A stretch of DNA of 64,000 bases, taken from contig SRSI01000069.1 of NCBI GenBank assembly GCA_005656395.1, forward strand, positions 434,001-498,000, written 5' to 3'. Position 1 is the first letter of the stretch, and the number at the start of each line of letters is the position of its first letter. Source of the DNA: Strongyloides papillosus. Lineage: Eukaryota; Nematoda; Chromadorea; Rhabditida; Strongyloididae. Made by a program: the position numbers and the translations under genes. The notes under the pieces were generated by a model. That model was not told where the DNA came from. It did no database searches and worked only from the letters and a program-made list of their open reading frames with translations. Shown here in pieces: positions 22,035 through 35,856 of the stretch.

Positions 22035-25000
22035 TCATTCAAATTTCGTATTAAAATCAGTAGCTAACTTAATCTTTGGTGTCCCTACATTCGAAGCCTT
22101 CACCTGACTCTTCCTACTCCCCCCTGCCATCATCTGCGCCATCTGCATCTGTTGTGTTGATCGGAGACCCTGGTGTTTTAAACCATCCTCTATCCTCATC
22201 TTCAATCCCGGTACCACAGAAATGCACTTCTTAAAATTGTCTGTATAACTCCTGGCAAGATATGTTAACTGATTAAGGCAAAAGTCATTTAGTTGTTTAC
22301 CATTCTTGGAAGTATTCTTAAATTTTATCTCTGGTGTTGGGATAACAAAGGATGCCAACACTTGAATGAGGAGGGCCGTTAATTGGAATTGTTTCTCATC
22401 TGATATATTATCGAGGATTGTTGTTAGTATCTTACACAACTCCGGGAGGATAAGATAATCACTCTCATCTAACTCATGAATATCTTGTGGTAAACTCTCA
22501 AGAGCATTCGCTTTATCGAGGATTTTTTTTAACTCTACTGTTACAAGAGGTCCAAGTATTTTTATGTATGATTTGGAGATGTCTTTCTTTGAGAATATCG
22601 ATATTATCCCTTGAAGTGCCGTTAATTTTACTTTTACATTATCTGATGTGATTACTGATTTAAAGATCCTACAGATTTTACCAAATAACTGAGATCCTAG
22701 GATGAAATCTTGGGGTACTGATGTAATCATTACTGTTAATGAGAGTAGAATTATTGCCTGATCTACCGGTATGTTTAGATTAGTATCCATTAATGATAAG
22801 GAGTACATTGCACTCCTTATCTCCGTACACCATTCTTGAAATATTTCATCCTTCTCACTATCGTAGATTTTATTACCATTATCATCGGTTATTATGTTAT
22901 CATCATCCCGGATTGGATTTGATAATAATGTACGTAGAGATTGGATAGCTGTTGCCGAGACTAGCGATACATGTCCTGGGGGTGTATCACCAATAATCTG
23001 CTCACTATCCTTCCTGGCGGATTCTCTAATAACACCAAGAATCATATACAAAATAGACGGTAAAATAATTATCGTACCCCTATAATGACACAAACTAGGA
23101 ATCTGTGCAAGTAACTGCAAAGCAATCTTAATCAACTCATGCCCTTCATAAGGTAACTTCGAATACTTCTTAAAATGCAACGGAGTCATAGTCTTTGAAT
23201 TCATCAACGCCGTATTAATCTGCGGAATCTGCCTCACCAGTAAACACAAACAAAATTCAAGTAAAGCAAATGCAAGTGACCTTTTTGTATCAAAACACCC
23301 ATCACTTCCCTCATTACCAATATAAACACCACCACCATTATTTGTCTTCTCTTTCATCCTGATAACAACTTTAATTATCCCATCAGCAACCTCACCACAA
23401 AGCTTTTGTGTACCAAGGTTATCTCTCGTCAATATAATCCTATGGAGTGCATTAACTATCTCAATACACTTCTCTACATCGCTCATTAACTTCTCCTGAA
23501 ACCAGACACTCTTCATCATGAAATGGAGAGACTTAAGACACAACCTCACACGGTTATCAATGTCACCGATATTCCTTACGCAACATAATGCCTCCAAGCA
23601 CATACCGATGATTATGTCGAAACGGGTCTCCTTTGAGAGGTCCTTCCAGTTTCTGCATGTTGGTAGTTGTGGAGATGTCAATTCAAAGTTGGTCTTTGAT
23701 AACCATATACTTGATGCAAGGAGAATCGTTGGCCAGACATCGCGATAATAGTCTTTACATGAATCAACACACTCAGCTATATAAAATGAACCACCATCGT
23801 CTGGGAGTTGATTGCTATACTCTGGTGGTAGTGATAATAATGCTGCGTCTCTTAGTGCTGCCATCCAATAGACGACTAGGAAATTTAATTCAGGATCAAC
23901 TAAATGAAGCAACGGATTCTCTTCGTTATTTTTCTCTATCGCAACTATGTAAACTTCACTCCATGCCTTTAATATAGCCAACTTCTCTAGGGTAGCTGTA
24001 CTTTCATTGTATAGTGGCGTTATGTTGTTGCTGGTATTTTTTAATTTTGTCAATGATGATACTAGAAGATGGTGGACTCTCTTAAGGTCGTTGATATCTC
24101 TTACAACACCACTACCGATCCATGTTGAACATACCTCACAGGCGGAGGCCGTTATATGTGAAGGTGTATCTTGTTCAAAAGCTGGTCTTAATGCTGCACC
24201 AACCTGTGCTTGGAATTGTTCCAAAATAACGTGTCCAGGGAATTCTGGTTCCGAGACGTGAGCGAATCTTTTAATAATATCTTGTAATGTTGTAAGTCCA
24301 GCCAAACGGAGGTGTGTATTGTTTGATGTAGCACCCATGAAAGCCATCCTAATAAGATCCGACAAATGCAAGACAAGGTAATCAGCTTTCCCAGATGACG
24401 ACAACTGCAATTCTTTAGCTAAAGCAAGATCCAGGTGAGCACGTTCTATCTCACATAATTGCATCAACTTTTGGACTACCTCTAAAGCAAAGACTCTTGC
24501 AGGCCATCTTGGTAGTAGTTTTTCTTTGGCGTGTTCTGTGCGTTTACTGGATACGTTGAATGTTGAATCGTCATCCTCCTCCTGGCCTTTGTCACCGTCA
24601 TCCTTCTCACCGTTCATTAATGATATCTCGTTCGTTGATGATGCAAGGATGTCTTTTACCATGATCATCCAGAAATTTAGGTGTTCTCCACCAGTTGCTT
24701 GAACAAGGAATATGATACTTTCTTTGATATTACATACCATTTCAGGATCAGTCTCAATATCCAGTAATTCAAATAATGCTCCTTCAAGTCCCGTCTCCGG
24801 TAAAATACAATCACTCTTACTATCATGTCTCTCAATCATACTTTGCGGTACCAAATTCGAAGCATGTTCTTTAACCTCAATGGATTCTCTTTGTAATAAT
24901 TGTTTCAAACAGGCAATAGAACTCTTCCTCAAAACCAGATGTGGAGAATACATCAAATGACAAATCTCCCTAACCAACCAATCCAACTCCACAAACCTCG

Positions 25001-28000
25001 GAGCAAATATATGCAACTGCTGTAGACAAGCAATAGCCTCAGCCTTCACAAAACTATCACTATTCTCAAACATCATAGAACAGGCAACCAAAAAGGAGGA
25101 TCTAATATTCTCAGCCGACCCCACAGCTGATTGTAACTCCGGACCAACAGCCGTTATCAGGGCAGATGTCAACTTTCCGAGAGATCTTATTATATCAATA
25201 TGGTGTGAGGAGACGTTAAGTAAGAGTCTTAGGCATAATGATAAACAGGGTTCCACGTATGCTTTGAACATCCCGCTTCCGGTGTTGGCGATGAGGGAGA
25301 GAGCAAAGATGGCCCAGGACTGGACGGTTGGTGAGGATGGATCTTGAGCCAGTGCTAGGGTTATGGAGACAGAGGTGTTTAGGTGTTGACTTGATCCCAG
25401 GGACCCGACGTAGTTGTGGAGGACACCGATTGTGATCCCGAAACTTGCACGGCTTTTCTCGTCTTTTAGGGTGTGGAGTTTGTCGAAGCAGTACTGGGCG
25501 ATTCCGGCGACGTATGAGGCGTCTTTTGTTACTTGGGCCATTCGAGAGAGGAACTCTATTGCTAGACATCTTAATGGTACTTTTTCGTGATTTATGTAGG
25601 TTGAAATTAATTCGAAGTTTGTCTTTCGCAAATTATCATTATCCATTTTAGCATTTCTACATTCACTTAGACACTTTATCGAAAACAATAATGCTGTAAG
25701 GACATTTAATTGTATAGAGTATTGTCTTGCTGGTGATCTTTGCCATGATTTGATGACTTCCTTGAAGTGTTCTGTTAATTGTATCTTGTGTTTTGATGCT
25801 AATGTTGGGTAGAGACGTGAGAAAACCACAATTGATAAGTCTAATGCCTTGACGGGTGGGGTTATCAATTCAGGCCAGTATTCTTGAGAAAGTTTTGTGT
25901 ACGTCAAACTCTCGAAGACATCGTTTTCTAGTGAATCTATGACCTGGAGATGTGATCGATTTGGATGTATCTCCATTTCAATGGTACTTTCATCAGTTGT
26001 CTTCAACCACCCACCAAGGAAATTAGATTCCATTAAGGAGCATGCTGATAACGACAAAGACGTTATAGTCGTTGATGATGAGTTATCCGATAAACTAATA
26101 TCAGCAACCAACTCCCGTAACAACGTTGGATTCAGGGAATTATACTTCCCAGTCTCCATATTAATCAACAACTCATACAACCTTATTTTCAACTCAAAAA
26201 TAAAAGGCCTTAAAGCCGCACCATGAGATTTCAGTAAAGTCGCCACCTGCGCCAGGGTCATCAAACTCGATTCCAAGGCGTTATAAAGTTTCTTCTCAAT
26301 ATTCTCATTCATATCCTCTTTACAGCTCACGTAAAAAGCGTTCATAGAAGCTAAAGCACCAGATCTTGAGGTTAGAGTGAATATCCATGTCTTGACGTCA
26401 CCTCTTTGATTCTCAGCCTCTGCCTCCTCCTTGTCTTTTGGGAAAGAATTCTTCCAGAATATCTTTAGTTTGGAGATGTAGGGGCGGACGAAGAGAGGGT
26501 CTGAAAGGATAAGGGATGTCAGGAGTAACCAGGCGGCTTTGACTTTTTGTTGGGTTATGTTGGAGGTTGAGGAGGCTGAACGGAGGAGGTCCTCTGCTAG
26601 TTGGAATATTTGACGAGATTTCGAGAATGGGATACCGAGAGGAGATAGTTTTGATGCTGTTAAGAGTGAAGCTAATGCACATGAGTAACCATCAATAGCT
26701 ACAGAGAATGTTTTCATATGTTCCAGTCTTGAGATGCAACGATCAATTAATGGTGTTAGGAGTGATGGAACAGCAAAAGCTATACATCTCAAGGCCCATG
26801 ATGCAGCAACACGTGTAGATTGTATAGGGTGGAGGAGTGATGCAAAGACGGGTTCCATAATTCCACTGGCATCTGTGAAGAGATTTGCCACAGATGATCC
26901 TATTTGTTGGACGAGAGCAGATATCTCTAATAAAGTAACAGTACATACTTGTGAAGATGAAATATGTTTGACGGAAGGGAGTGTCTCTGTATTAGTTTCA
27001 CTTAAAACCTCGTAACTTGAAATAAATTCACCGAGAAGGGTACCGAATATTTTACAAACAGATACTTGTGTGTGTTCAGAAATTATTTGGCCGAATGTTT
27101 TACGGAAGATGAAGGAGATACAACGACGCATGTGGAGGGCCTCCTGGAGTTGTGTTGGGTTGTCTGATGAGGCGATAGGTCCTATTTTGGAGGCTACTGA
27201 TAGGAGGTGTGTTATGACGAATGATTGGTTTTTTTCTAACCACCTTCCACCCATTGTTTTTATTATTTTTATGTAAGCGAGGGTTATGCCGTTACGGATT
27301 TCTTTGGATGAGGAGTATGATGATATATTTGTAATGGCAACAGTTGATTTTAAGAACCCACCAATACCTCCACGTATGAAGACATCAGATAATAAATTAA
27401 ATGAAGACTCAATTGTCCACAACTTTCCATTCCCATTACTCTGTCCCTGTCCATTAACAGCCTGTGTATTCTTGATAGCAAGTTTAGTTAACGTAGCAAA
27501 AACATCAGCCACAGCCAATCTCGTATTATAATTACTAACATCCAAACTCTTAATCAACAAAGTTGCAACAGCATCAATATCCATAGTATGTAACGTTGTA
27601 TACTCCTTAACTAGGGCGTGTAAACAATTGACAGCAGCAATTCTAACAGATAGAACTCTATCAGTTAAATAGGGCTTAACCAATGATTTATAAGTATCTT
27701 TATGAATGGAGGTTGAGGCATTTCCTAGTCCTAGTATAATTTTTGTTATCGTATTTAGTATCTCAGCCCTAACCATACTTTCAGCACTTTTAATCCATTT
27801 TGATATTATTGCAAAAGTTTCCTCGAAACTCCTACCAACTAGTCTTCCAACACTTTCATATAATGCACTTAGTACAGAGAGAGCTGTCCTTCAAAGAAGA
27901 AATATATAAATGGTGATGGGTGAAAAAATATTATAAAAAATGAATATGCGTAATGTATAGGGGAACAAAAAAAATAACCTACAATTTAATGGATAATTGT

Positions 28001-28366
28001 TGTGAGCTTTCCTCTTTTCCTTTTAGAATATCGTTACAAATAGCAATGGTATTAAATAAATCAATGCTATCTCCGATGGTGTAAATTTTTCCTATGCATT
28101 TAGATAATAAATTTCTAGTTGAAGGCCCTGGACCGGAATTAATCCTCCCTATCAGTTGGGATATTAATTCTTTTTGACAACTTTTTAAGTCGTTCTAAAA
28201 AGATGTGTTGGAGAGGATGTTTTAGGAAGTGTTAACTTACTTTATTGGTGGCGGAAAGAACTTTATCAAGGAAACGTAACCACTCGTAAATAAATAGAGG
28301 TTTCTTAGGATCTGGACATACTTTGAAGGCTTCCTCATTTAAAAGTAAACTTTGTGAACCTTCCAT
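22035..28366 (-). CDS. HEATR5B: HEAT repeat-containing protein 5 (HEATR5B / Laa1 family)
   Basis: Three exons: 28366-28241, 28194-27983 and 27888-22035 (introns phase 0, then 2), 2,063 residues against about 2,070 in vertebrate HEATR5B. The N-terminus [27 protein letters not shown] and [15 protein letters not shown] aligns with the family. So do [40 protein letters not shown] and RGDVKTWIF in the middle. It is an all-helical HEAT-repeat scaffold that works with AP-1 clathrin adaptors in trans-Golgi/endosome sorting (yeast Laa1). An acidic insert ([16 protein letters not shown]) lies in the centre. The C-terminal ~100 residues are basic and Gln/Met-rich. The final exon is 5.85 kb without an intron, unusual in length. 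Confidence 0.92.
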
Positions 28367-29944
28367 CTGATGAGAGAAAAGTATATGTTTCAGAAATAAA
28401 TAGTATAAAGATAAGAAGGAGAATTATTTTAAGAATAAATAAAGTTATATATATTTATCAAAAATATATATAATACTAAGTAGAGTAGAAATAAACTATA
28501 TATGTATATAATATGCCAACAAACAACTGATAGATGTCAAGAGAAGAGAGAGAGGTAAAAGGAAGGGAAAAAGAGAAACATTCTACCAAAATATCACATA
28601 ACGACGTGGTTTTTCTCTCTATTTAACTATTCTTTTTCGAGTAATGAAAGTAAAAATTTAATTAAATTCTTATATTCTACTTAAATTTCTATTGATACTC
28701 CCCTCTCACACTTGAAATTCTCTCCTACAACCTAAAGTATAGATTATTTTTAGTAACGTTAACTACTATAATTATATAATATTGTATAGTTTGTGGTATT
28801 TGTGAAAATAAATAATATGAGATGTAAGATTTTTATCAAAATATATTTTTAAAAGTTATTTATGAATATAATTATATAACTTTCATCAAATAAAGCATTT
28901 TCAAAGTTTGGTTTAGTATACTTTATTTTTTTATTTCAAAGGCAGCTGCAATGTGTTTGGATATAACAGTATTTTTTTTTATCATCATAAGATTATATAT
29001 CTTGTTTTTTTATACATCCAACATGTACATTTTTTTAAAAATAATTTTCAGTATTAATTTAACTTTTGAAGATATCTTATTTAAAAATCCTTACACAATT
29101 ATGCGGGGAAAAATTAAATTTTTAGTTAACTGTTTACTGAAAGATGGAAGAAAAACAACAACTAAATATTTAGAAATTGTAAACAAGATAAAAAAAGTTT
29201 CACAAACCGTTCTATATTCAATTTATTGTTCTCTTTGATTTATAAATTTCCGGGATAAACAATCCACCATATGGTGACACATAATAAATTAAAGATTTCC
29301 CATTATCGAGAACAAGTAAACAACTTGATCACCCCTCGGTTAATAGAGGTTCCCAAAAACAATTCTAACTCAATTCATTAATCTTCTCTCTTCTATATAT
29401 CGATTCATGGAAACATAAAAAAAAGACAACAAATAGAACCACATTTTCATATTTGTTATTTAGTTACAATACACAGTTGTAAGTATTTTTTATTGCCTTC
29501 ATTTTGAGTTATATATACTCTCGGGAGGTTTCTTTTCTTTTATTAGGGACATGCCAGAATGTTGTCTCTGATATATACTATGAATGATAGAAGAGTTGTT
29601 GTATTTGAAAGTGTAATTATAAAATAATGATTAAAAAAATAAAAGGATAGGAAGTAGATGGTTGTTTAAGATTAAAAAAGGAAGTACGGAAGTTTTAAAA
29701 TTTGAAAATCACTTAAGTACAGGAACATGATGAAACTAGACTTCTATGTCTAATGGGAAAATAAACAGTTTTCGGTGAATTGATAGTTTTTGCAGTACCA
29801 AAATTTGCATTTAAAAAAAAATATTTAAATTAACATTCAAAAATATGTACATAAAATATTAGCCATACCTCAAACAAATTTCCTTTAAGATAAAGAACAA
29901 TCTAGAAAGTACACCTTCGAACTATTACTCAGCTTTACAAGGAA

Positions 29945-30082
29945 CTAGAAGAAATCATCTGCAACCTTGAAAAGACAAACAATAAGAGGGGCTTGAGGTT
30001 TACCCTGGAATAATATAACTCTTCCAACAACCAAATCATCATCATTAGCTATCTTCATTATCTTTATAAGTACAAGCCCCAT
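29945..30082 (-). CDS. Candidate 45-residue small ORF
   Basis: Begins MGLVLIKIMKIANDD and ends VCLFKVADDFF. Composition is more protein-like than the surroundings, and a TTTTAG acceptor-like site lies about 35 bp upstream. There is no family match, and an in-frame stop lies nine bases before the ATG. It could equally be part of the Argonaute 3' UTR, a decayed exon, or chance. Confidence 0.2.
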   Translation of the reverse strand: MGLVLIKIMKIANDDDLVVGRVILFQGKPQAPLIVCLFKVADDFF

Positions 30083-30220
30083 ATTAATTTACCAGATACC
30101 ATACCCTAAAATTTGCATAAACAAAAACGATTTGATCAACTAATTTATTATAAACCAAATAAAATGAATTAGAACACCAAACAAAGATTAATTAATTAGT
30201 GAACTATCAATACAATATAA

Positions 30221-30352
30221 TACAAGAAGTAAAAAAAGAACTACGAAATACAATTATCAATACACTAAATACAAAGTGCAAAAAAAACATTGCAAAATAC
30301 AATTATCACTACAAATAAATACAAATAGTAAAAAAAACATTCAAAAATTCAA
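30221..30352. repeat. ~50-bp repeats at the Argonaute 3' end
   Basis: Three imperfect copies with TACAA-x-AGT/GCAAAAAAAACAT starting near 30221, 30270 and 30320. The last one abuts the stop codon of the Argonaute (30353). The period is about 50 bp, and copies 1 and 2 also share CAATTATCA. They lie within the predicted 3' UTR. Confidence 0.6.
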
Positions 30353-33091
30353 TTAAGCATTAAAACGTTGCTTGCCCAACTCCTTATTAGTATAATTAAG
30401 CTTTGTGGAGTAGGCAACATAATCATCCTCCTGGAAGGGAACATTGTTTGTTCTTGTAAATCCAATCAAGTTGTTGTTCCCTCTTTTAACAGACTGAGCA
30501 GCAATGTATGCTGGAGCTGGAATTGAAACGGCAGAGGGGATGATGTCGTATGTGTAGCACAACATGTTGACAACCTTCTCCAATTTATCGACAGTAAATT
30601 TATCCTCCATGACGTTGTCATCGTAGGCTAAGTAGTACAATGGAAGCTTAGCCGTACCCAAGCAGGATGGATTGGTCTTTGAGTAAATCTTTATGTTTGG
30701 CCCGACACTGAACTCCTTTGAGATGAATGTACCAGGTTTGATATTTTCAACGACTCCATCCTGGTTTAGTTGGTAGAAGCGTGTGTTATCCTGCTTGCTT
30801 ACAAAGACGAAGGTATAATTACAGTTGAAGTTTTCGACCCCAAAGATCCTGCCAACTTTTGACTTTAAGTCAATTAATTGGGTCAACTCAACCTCAAGTG
30901 ACTTCTCAAATTGTGAATCACTCAACCCACAACGGAAGAATACGATTTTTGAGGGTGGTTTACGGGACTCCTCCTTCCACTTCTTCATAATGTGGATGAA
31001 GATAGATTCCAAAATTTTTGAATCAATAAGGTAAGCATCGTCGACCTTCTTATTTTGGAACCAATAATCACAGACGTATTGGCCATGTTTCTTCCCCAAA
31101 TTAGCGCACCAACCTCCGACAGAAGTATCCAAGTCCTGCTTGACTGCTCCAGGGACAGATAATGAGAGGTCGAGACCAATATACATAACCTCCTTACTGC
31201 TTAAATTGAATTTCTCGAGATTTCTCTCGTCCATATATACATTGAAATTTAGACCACCGAGCTTTGAATTGGTCTTTCTTATAATATTGTCCAAGGTGAC
31301 AATTTGGTTTTGAGCTTTCGCGGCGATATCATAAGTGATGTGTTGAGTAATGATGTCGTGGATCTGCTCGAAGACCTTGAGGACAGTGTGACTCCTCTTG
31401 ATTTTCTTGTCATCGATCAAAATTAAGAATGGCTTAGCTGATGAGCGTGAAACCTTCTCGAGAGCCTTACTGAAGTGTTGCATTAACTCCTCCTCACTTA
31501 CTCCATGATCAACATCCGTATTGCAACCGTAGAGTGTTGGCTTGTCGAAGTCCAATCTGCTATCAGCACATCTATTAACGTATCTTTCGCAGAATGACTC
31601 AATTATATGTCTTTCATGTCTTTCTCCATAAACAACAACGAGAGGCCTTTTTCCGGAGGTACTATAGAATACAGGCTTATTCTCATTGTTTATTTTTCCA
31701 TCCTTAACACGTACACTTTGATTCTCACGAACCATAACTCTAGGATTATCCGGAAACTCAGACGAAAGAAGTGCGGATGAAGGACTGACGTGTATGCCAA
31801 ATTTGGTGAAGAGATTTTCATCGCCAATGACATTTAAGTTAAAAAGCTGGATGTTGGCTGATCCTTTTCTGTAGAATGGTCCGACTGTGTTAATTTTTTG
31901 TTGAGCCGACGCAGAATCTGGATCCATCTTGTTAACTGGCACTTGCTGTCCAGGAATAATCCTTAAAACTTCAAGCGGATAGTAATGGGTCTCAGTAACA
32001 GTCTCCTTCTTGTCATCCGTCTTTATCGTCTTCTTGACCTTATGAACGAATAACGGCCAGTCAGGAAACCTTAAATTATAGTTGAATTTCTCCTTAAAGT
32101 ACTCAGCAACAGACTTCTTGGAGCCATCCTTCTCATCAAAAAATGTATTGTTTGCATCCTTGTCATGAAGATCATGTCTGAACTTGAAGACATCTCCATT
32201 ACTCCTGTGAGTTGTCTGGACGTAGACGCCCCTAATGTTCTGATCATCAATTCTCCTATTAAATTCCCTTGGTGAGCGAGGGACATCTCCTCTAAAAATC
32301 TCATCCCTGATTATCTTATCGAGGTAATCCGCCTTGTAGTAGACGTTTTTAGTTGCATCAATAGACAATGCATAACACGGCCCGCCAATGTTCATGAATT
32401 TGATGCCCTTCGTAAATCCGTCTATGATAACTCTTCCTGGTCCAGTGCCAAAATCTTCGGTTTCATCAGAAGCTACAGACTCGACCAATGATTTCCCTGA
32501 CTTCAACTGAACGTACCCACCACCTCCAATCTCCCTGTCATTCAACGCCTGTTGCGTAATTATAAGGTCCAAACAGTTAGTGATGACTTTGTCTTCCTCC
32601 CTCCCGTAGCAGTCAACAAAGTTAGCCAAATCAATTTTGAAGAAATTTGGCTTCTCCTCAAATGTAACTTTGCAGTCTCCATTCTTGAAGAGTGTCCTGA
32701 AGTCCGTACCAAGGTCTTTCCTCTTAATGTCGAATTCTTTACCATCTAAAGGCTTGTTTGATATAAAATTTGAGACTCCATCGTAGGCGTAAAAAAGTCC
32801 TTTGGTACCAAAGTAGTCAGTTAGCTCATAAGCCCTTCTAACAGCAAATTTGCATGCATTTCTCTTTTCTAAAGCCGCGATTGGTGAACTAAAATAAAAA
32901 CATGATTAGATCTTCCATCTAGGTGGAGCACAGTAAACTTACCCACTACCGTCAGCATTAACACGTGTTAAATCCTTCTTCTTATCAAATCTCGGGAATA
33001 CCACCTCGACTTTGCAATTGTAACGGTACCAAGAGGTACCCTCAGCAAATGTGATCTTGTGGAGCTGAGTTGCAATTTTATTACTCGACAT
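30353..33091 (-). CDS. Argonaute protein, catalytically degenerate (WAGO-like)
   Basis: Two exons: 33091-32943 and 32888-30353 (phase 2), 894 residues. The start MSSNKIATQLHKI is followed by the N domain. The PAZ region has VAEYFKEKFNYNLRFPDWPL and YYPLEVLRIIPGQQVPV, the MID region RPLVVVYGERHERHIIESF, and the PIWI domain starts at YIGLDLSLSVPGA (about 620). Slicer residues: the first Asp is present (GLDLS). The second Asp, normally in RDG, is Cys (FFRCGLSD, about 700). The C-terminal His, normally PAPAYYAH, is Ala (PAPAYIAAQ, about 840). It is therefore unlikely to cut RNA. Nematode WAGO-class Argonautes, which bind secondary 22G-type small RNAs, lack these residues in the same way. Exact ortholog not assignable. 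Confidence 0.85.
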
Positions 33092-33456
33092 TAGTAAGAG
33101 CTAAAAAATAACATTATTAAATTAAATGATACTCAGTAACGGAAAAAAGATACATGAAAACCGTCGCGAAACATACGTTAATCGTTTTAACACGTAAGTT
33201 TAAATAAGACACACACGCACTGTAAGGATTACGCAATAAGAGAATGTAAAAAATCAAATTAATGCATATCAAAGAGACACTTTGAAGAAATATTTATTGG
33301 TTGCCATTGAACACTTAAAAAATAGCATGAACAAATGATACTAAAAAAAAATGGGTGTAGAGAGTTAGGGTCAATTAAATGGGTACACATTAACATTTGA
33401 TTGAACATGTCTAATAAAGAAATCACTACCATTCGGTAGTGTCAAAATGAATCATT

Positions 33457-33722
33457 AATGGTCAGAAGTAAAATAAACAAATGTTAGTGGACGTTGCAAA
33501 TAGTAGTACAAAATAACTCACTAATGGATAGAGGGAAAATAAATGTAAATTAATACATGTTGCAAATAGAAGTATAAACTAACTCAAAGAATGGATAGAA
33601 AGAAAGTAAACGAACACTAATAGATGTAATCAAAGAGTATTTCAAAATATATCATGAATGGGGCAGAGAGAAAATAAATATAAACGAATAAAAACGAAAC
33701 ATTTACAGAAGTAAAAAATGTA
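33457..33722. repeat. 67-bp minisatellite upstream of the Argonaute gene
   Basis: Four diverged copies begin with AATGG at 33457, 33523, 33590 and 33657 (periods 66, 67, 67). Each has AATGG-x-CAGA/ATAGA-x-x-AAA-TAAA, and the first three also share related TTGCAAATAG/AATCAAAGAG and ATAACTCA/ATATATCA blocks. They sit about 370-630 bp upstream of the Argonaute ATG. Confidence 0.7.
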
Positions 33723-35503
33723 AGAATGATTGTAATGAACAAAACAAGACGTTTAAATAGCATCTATGAGATTAATGAATAGAAAGACAGCCTTCATAAA
33801 ACATTATAAAATAAAGCAATCCGAAAGAAAGAGTTACGCCAGAATCTATTTAATACATGCGTTATCTAACCGAAGAGTATAAAGTACGTAACGATATGAT
33901 GAAGTATAACTTAAAGCATTGGAAAAGTGATTACAAACAGATAAGAAAATAAAGGCAGGCAACAGATACTTCGTTACTGTTTTAAAATAATGTGCCAGCA
34001 GACGGTGATCTGTATTTTAATTCTCAAGCACGATCTTGCCTTTATCTTAGGGCTGTAAAAAATGACGCAGTCCAGAAATTGGCGCTAAATAATGGCAATT
34101 TATGTCTGGCAATCTTGGTTTAATATTTAAATTAGGTGAATTTTGATTTATTGGTTACGTATAGTGGAATTTTAAAATCATGATTTAAAGGAATGATAAA
34201 TAGCTGATTGGTTTGAACTTGAAGACAAACTGTACTGTCTCTTTGGAAGTAATTGGATTTGTAAAAAGTACATATATTAGAGGACATTGTTTACACACTA
34301 AAGTAATTTAATTAATTACACAACGACTTTTTCCTACAAAATTCGTAAACTATGCCGTCTTGATAAATTTGAATTGATCGATAGTGACAGATGAATAAAA
34401 AAATCAGTTATATCACTATAAGGCTGTGCTTAGGATCGATTGGTTTTATGTTTATTACATTTAGTAACATGAAAGTGGTAGTTGAAAAGAATGATAATTT
34501 TTTTACAAAAATAATTTTACATCGATTATCTTGTCATTGGTGAACACCTAATGGTTGTCCATGAAGATGTTGTTACAAATAGTTCTGGACTCTGTAGATT
34601 CAACATCATTTCCCATCACCATGTGAAAAATTCTAATAACAATAGAATCTTCATTACCCCAAGTACATGCTCCAAAAATAGTTATTTTACGGCCTATTCT
34701 TTTTCAAAGATAATGATGGCAACAACAATTATCTATAGTGGCCTGGTGAAATCCAGTTCACCAATATAATATATGAGAAATTTCATTTGGTCGCAAACCT
34801 TCTTTTAAACGTGATTTTTTTGTGATAACAAAGCTGTATGATGTAACAGGAAGAGGTTTGTCACTAAATGATAACAACTACCTTCTCCAGCTATTGTGTA
34901 AACGTATTCAAATTTGCTTGAATCCGCATTTTTTTGCATACAAAACATTTTTGGTCTTGCACGGAGAAAATGTTTAATAACCGTTGGTGTGTTTATATGG
35001 CGCCATTATGTAGCAAACGTTCATTGTTGTACTTTTTGCGATTTTTGACGTTTTTTTATGGTGATTTCTTGTAAAATTTGTTATATTGTTTTTTCTTGTA
35101 TTATCTTTTTTTGCCATATTTTCTATGATACCACCTGCCATAGTATATTTTTTATAGTCCCTTTACGATAGAATTAATTGGTGTTGTGTGGTAAATTTAG
35201 CCTACAATGCTGTTATTTCAATCATTTTGTTTGCTTATCTCTTTCACAATTTATTTTTTAGCATCACCCAAAGGTTTTATTCTAATTTGTATTCACTTTA
35301 CGATAATACATATGTTATTTTTATGTGCTAAAATTTTACAGTCTTTTCTACATTTACCATTTTATTTTGTCATCCCATTTTTTACAATTACGTTTGTCTT
35401 TCTATTTGCCTACCTCTTTCATGCTTTATCTTTAATATCGCCCCAATAGATTCAGTTTTCCTATGTTCATTTTACGTTTCTATGTAGTGATCTTGTATGT
35501 TAA

Positions 35504-35856
35504 CCCTTTCCCGACCGGATGACGCATATATGCGTCATAAACAAAAATGTTACTGCGTAGTGGTAATTTATACTACAGATGAGAAACTTTGGAATGGTGT
35601 TTTCTACCCCTTATAATGTATTTGAATGGAAAAAAAGAAAAAATAAATTAACAAATAACAGTCAAATATCATATATAAGAGTAAATTTAATAAAATTTTA
35701 GTAAAAAATTATATTTGTAACTTATTTATTTAATTTTTACTGAAGAAATATATTACCAACCATTGTTAACCTTTTATTCTATGTAAAAGTTCTATTTCAA
35801 TTTTACACACAGAGGAGTGCGTAATACAAAGAGAAAAATCTCTGGTCGTGAAAGGG
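35504..35856. mobile_element. piggyBac-like MITE (non-autonomous), 353 bp
   Basis: The element starts CCCTTTCCCGACC and ends with the inverse GGTCGTGAAAGGG, a 13-bp inverted repeat with one mismatch. It is flanked on both sides by TTAA (35500-35503 and 35857-35860), the obligatory target duplication of piggyBac. Just inside the left end lies the palindrome ATGACGCATATATGCGTCAT. There is no transposase ORF, so it would depend on an enzyme supplied from elsewhere. It sits about 135 bp upstream of the Zwilch start codon. Confidence 0.88.

Larger units (their letters stand above)
28367..30352. other. Gap between HEATR5 and the Argonaute gene
   Basis: About 2 kb: the HEATR5 promoter region and Argonaute 3' flank. 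It holds a possible 45-residue ORF (separate entry) and, next to the Argonaute stop, 50-bp repeats. The frame at 28951-29238 is a hydrophobic low-complexity ORF that I do not support. Confidence 0.4.

Noticed and set aside
28951..29238. 95-residue ORF upstream of HEATR5
   Set aside because: Hydrophobic, AT-driven composition at the start, no splice-consistent partner, no homology recognised.
33938..34050. Possible foldback element (ATAAAGGCAGG ... CTTGCCTTTAT)
   Set aside because: Only about 10 bp of inverted match, no clear target duplication, no second copy seen.
35207..35449. 80-residue hydrophobic ORF before Zwilch
   Set aside because: Leu/Phe/Ile-rich translation of T-rich DNA; no signal that it is a gene.
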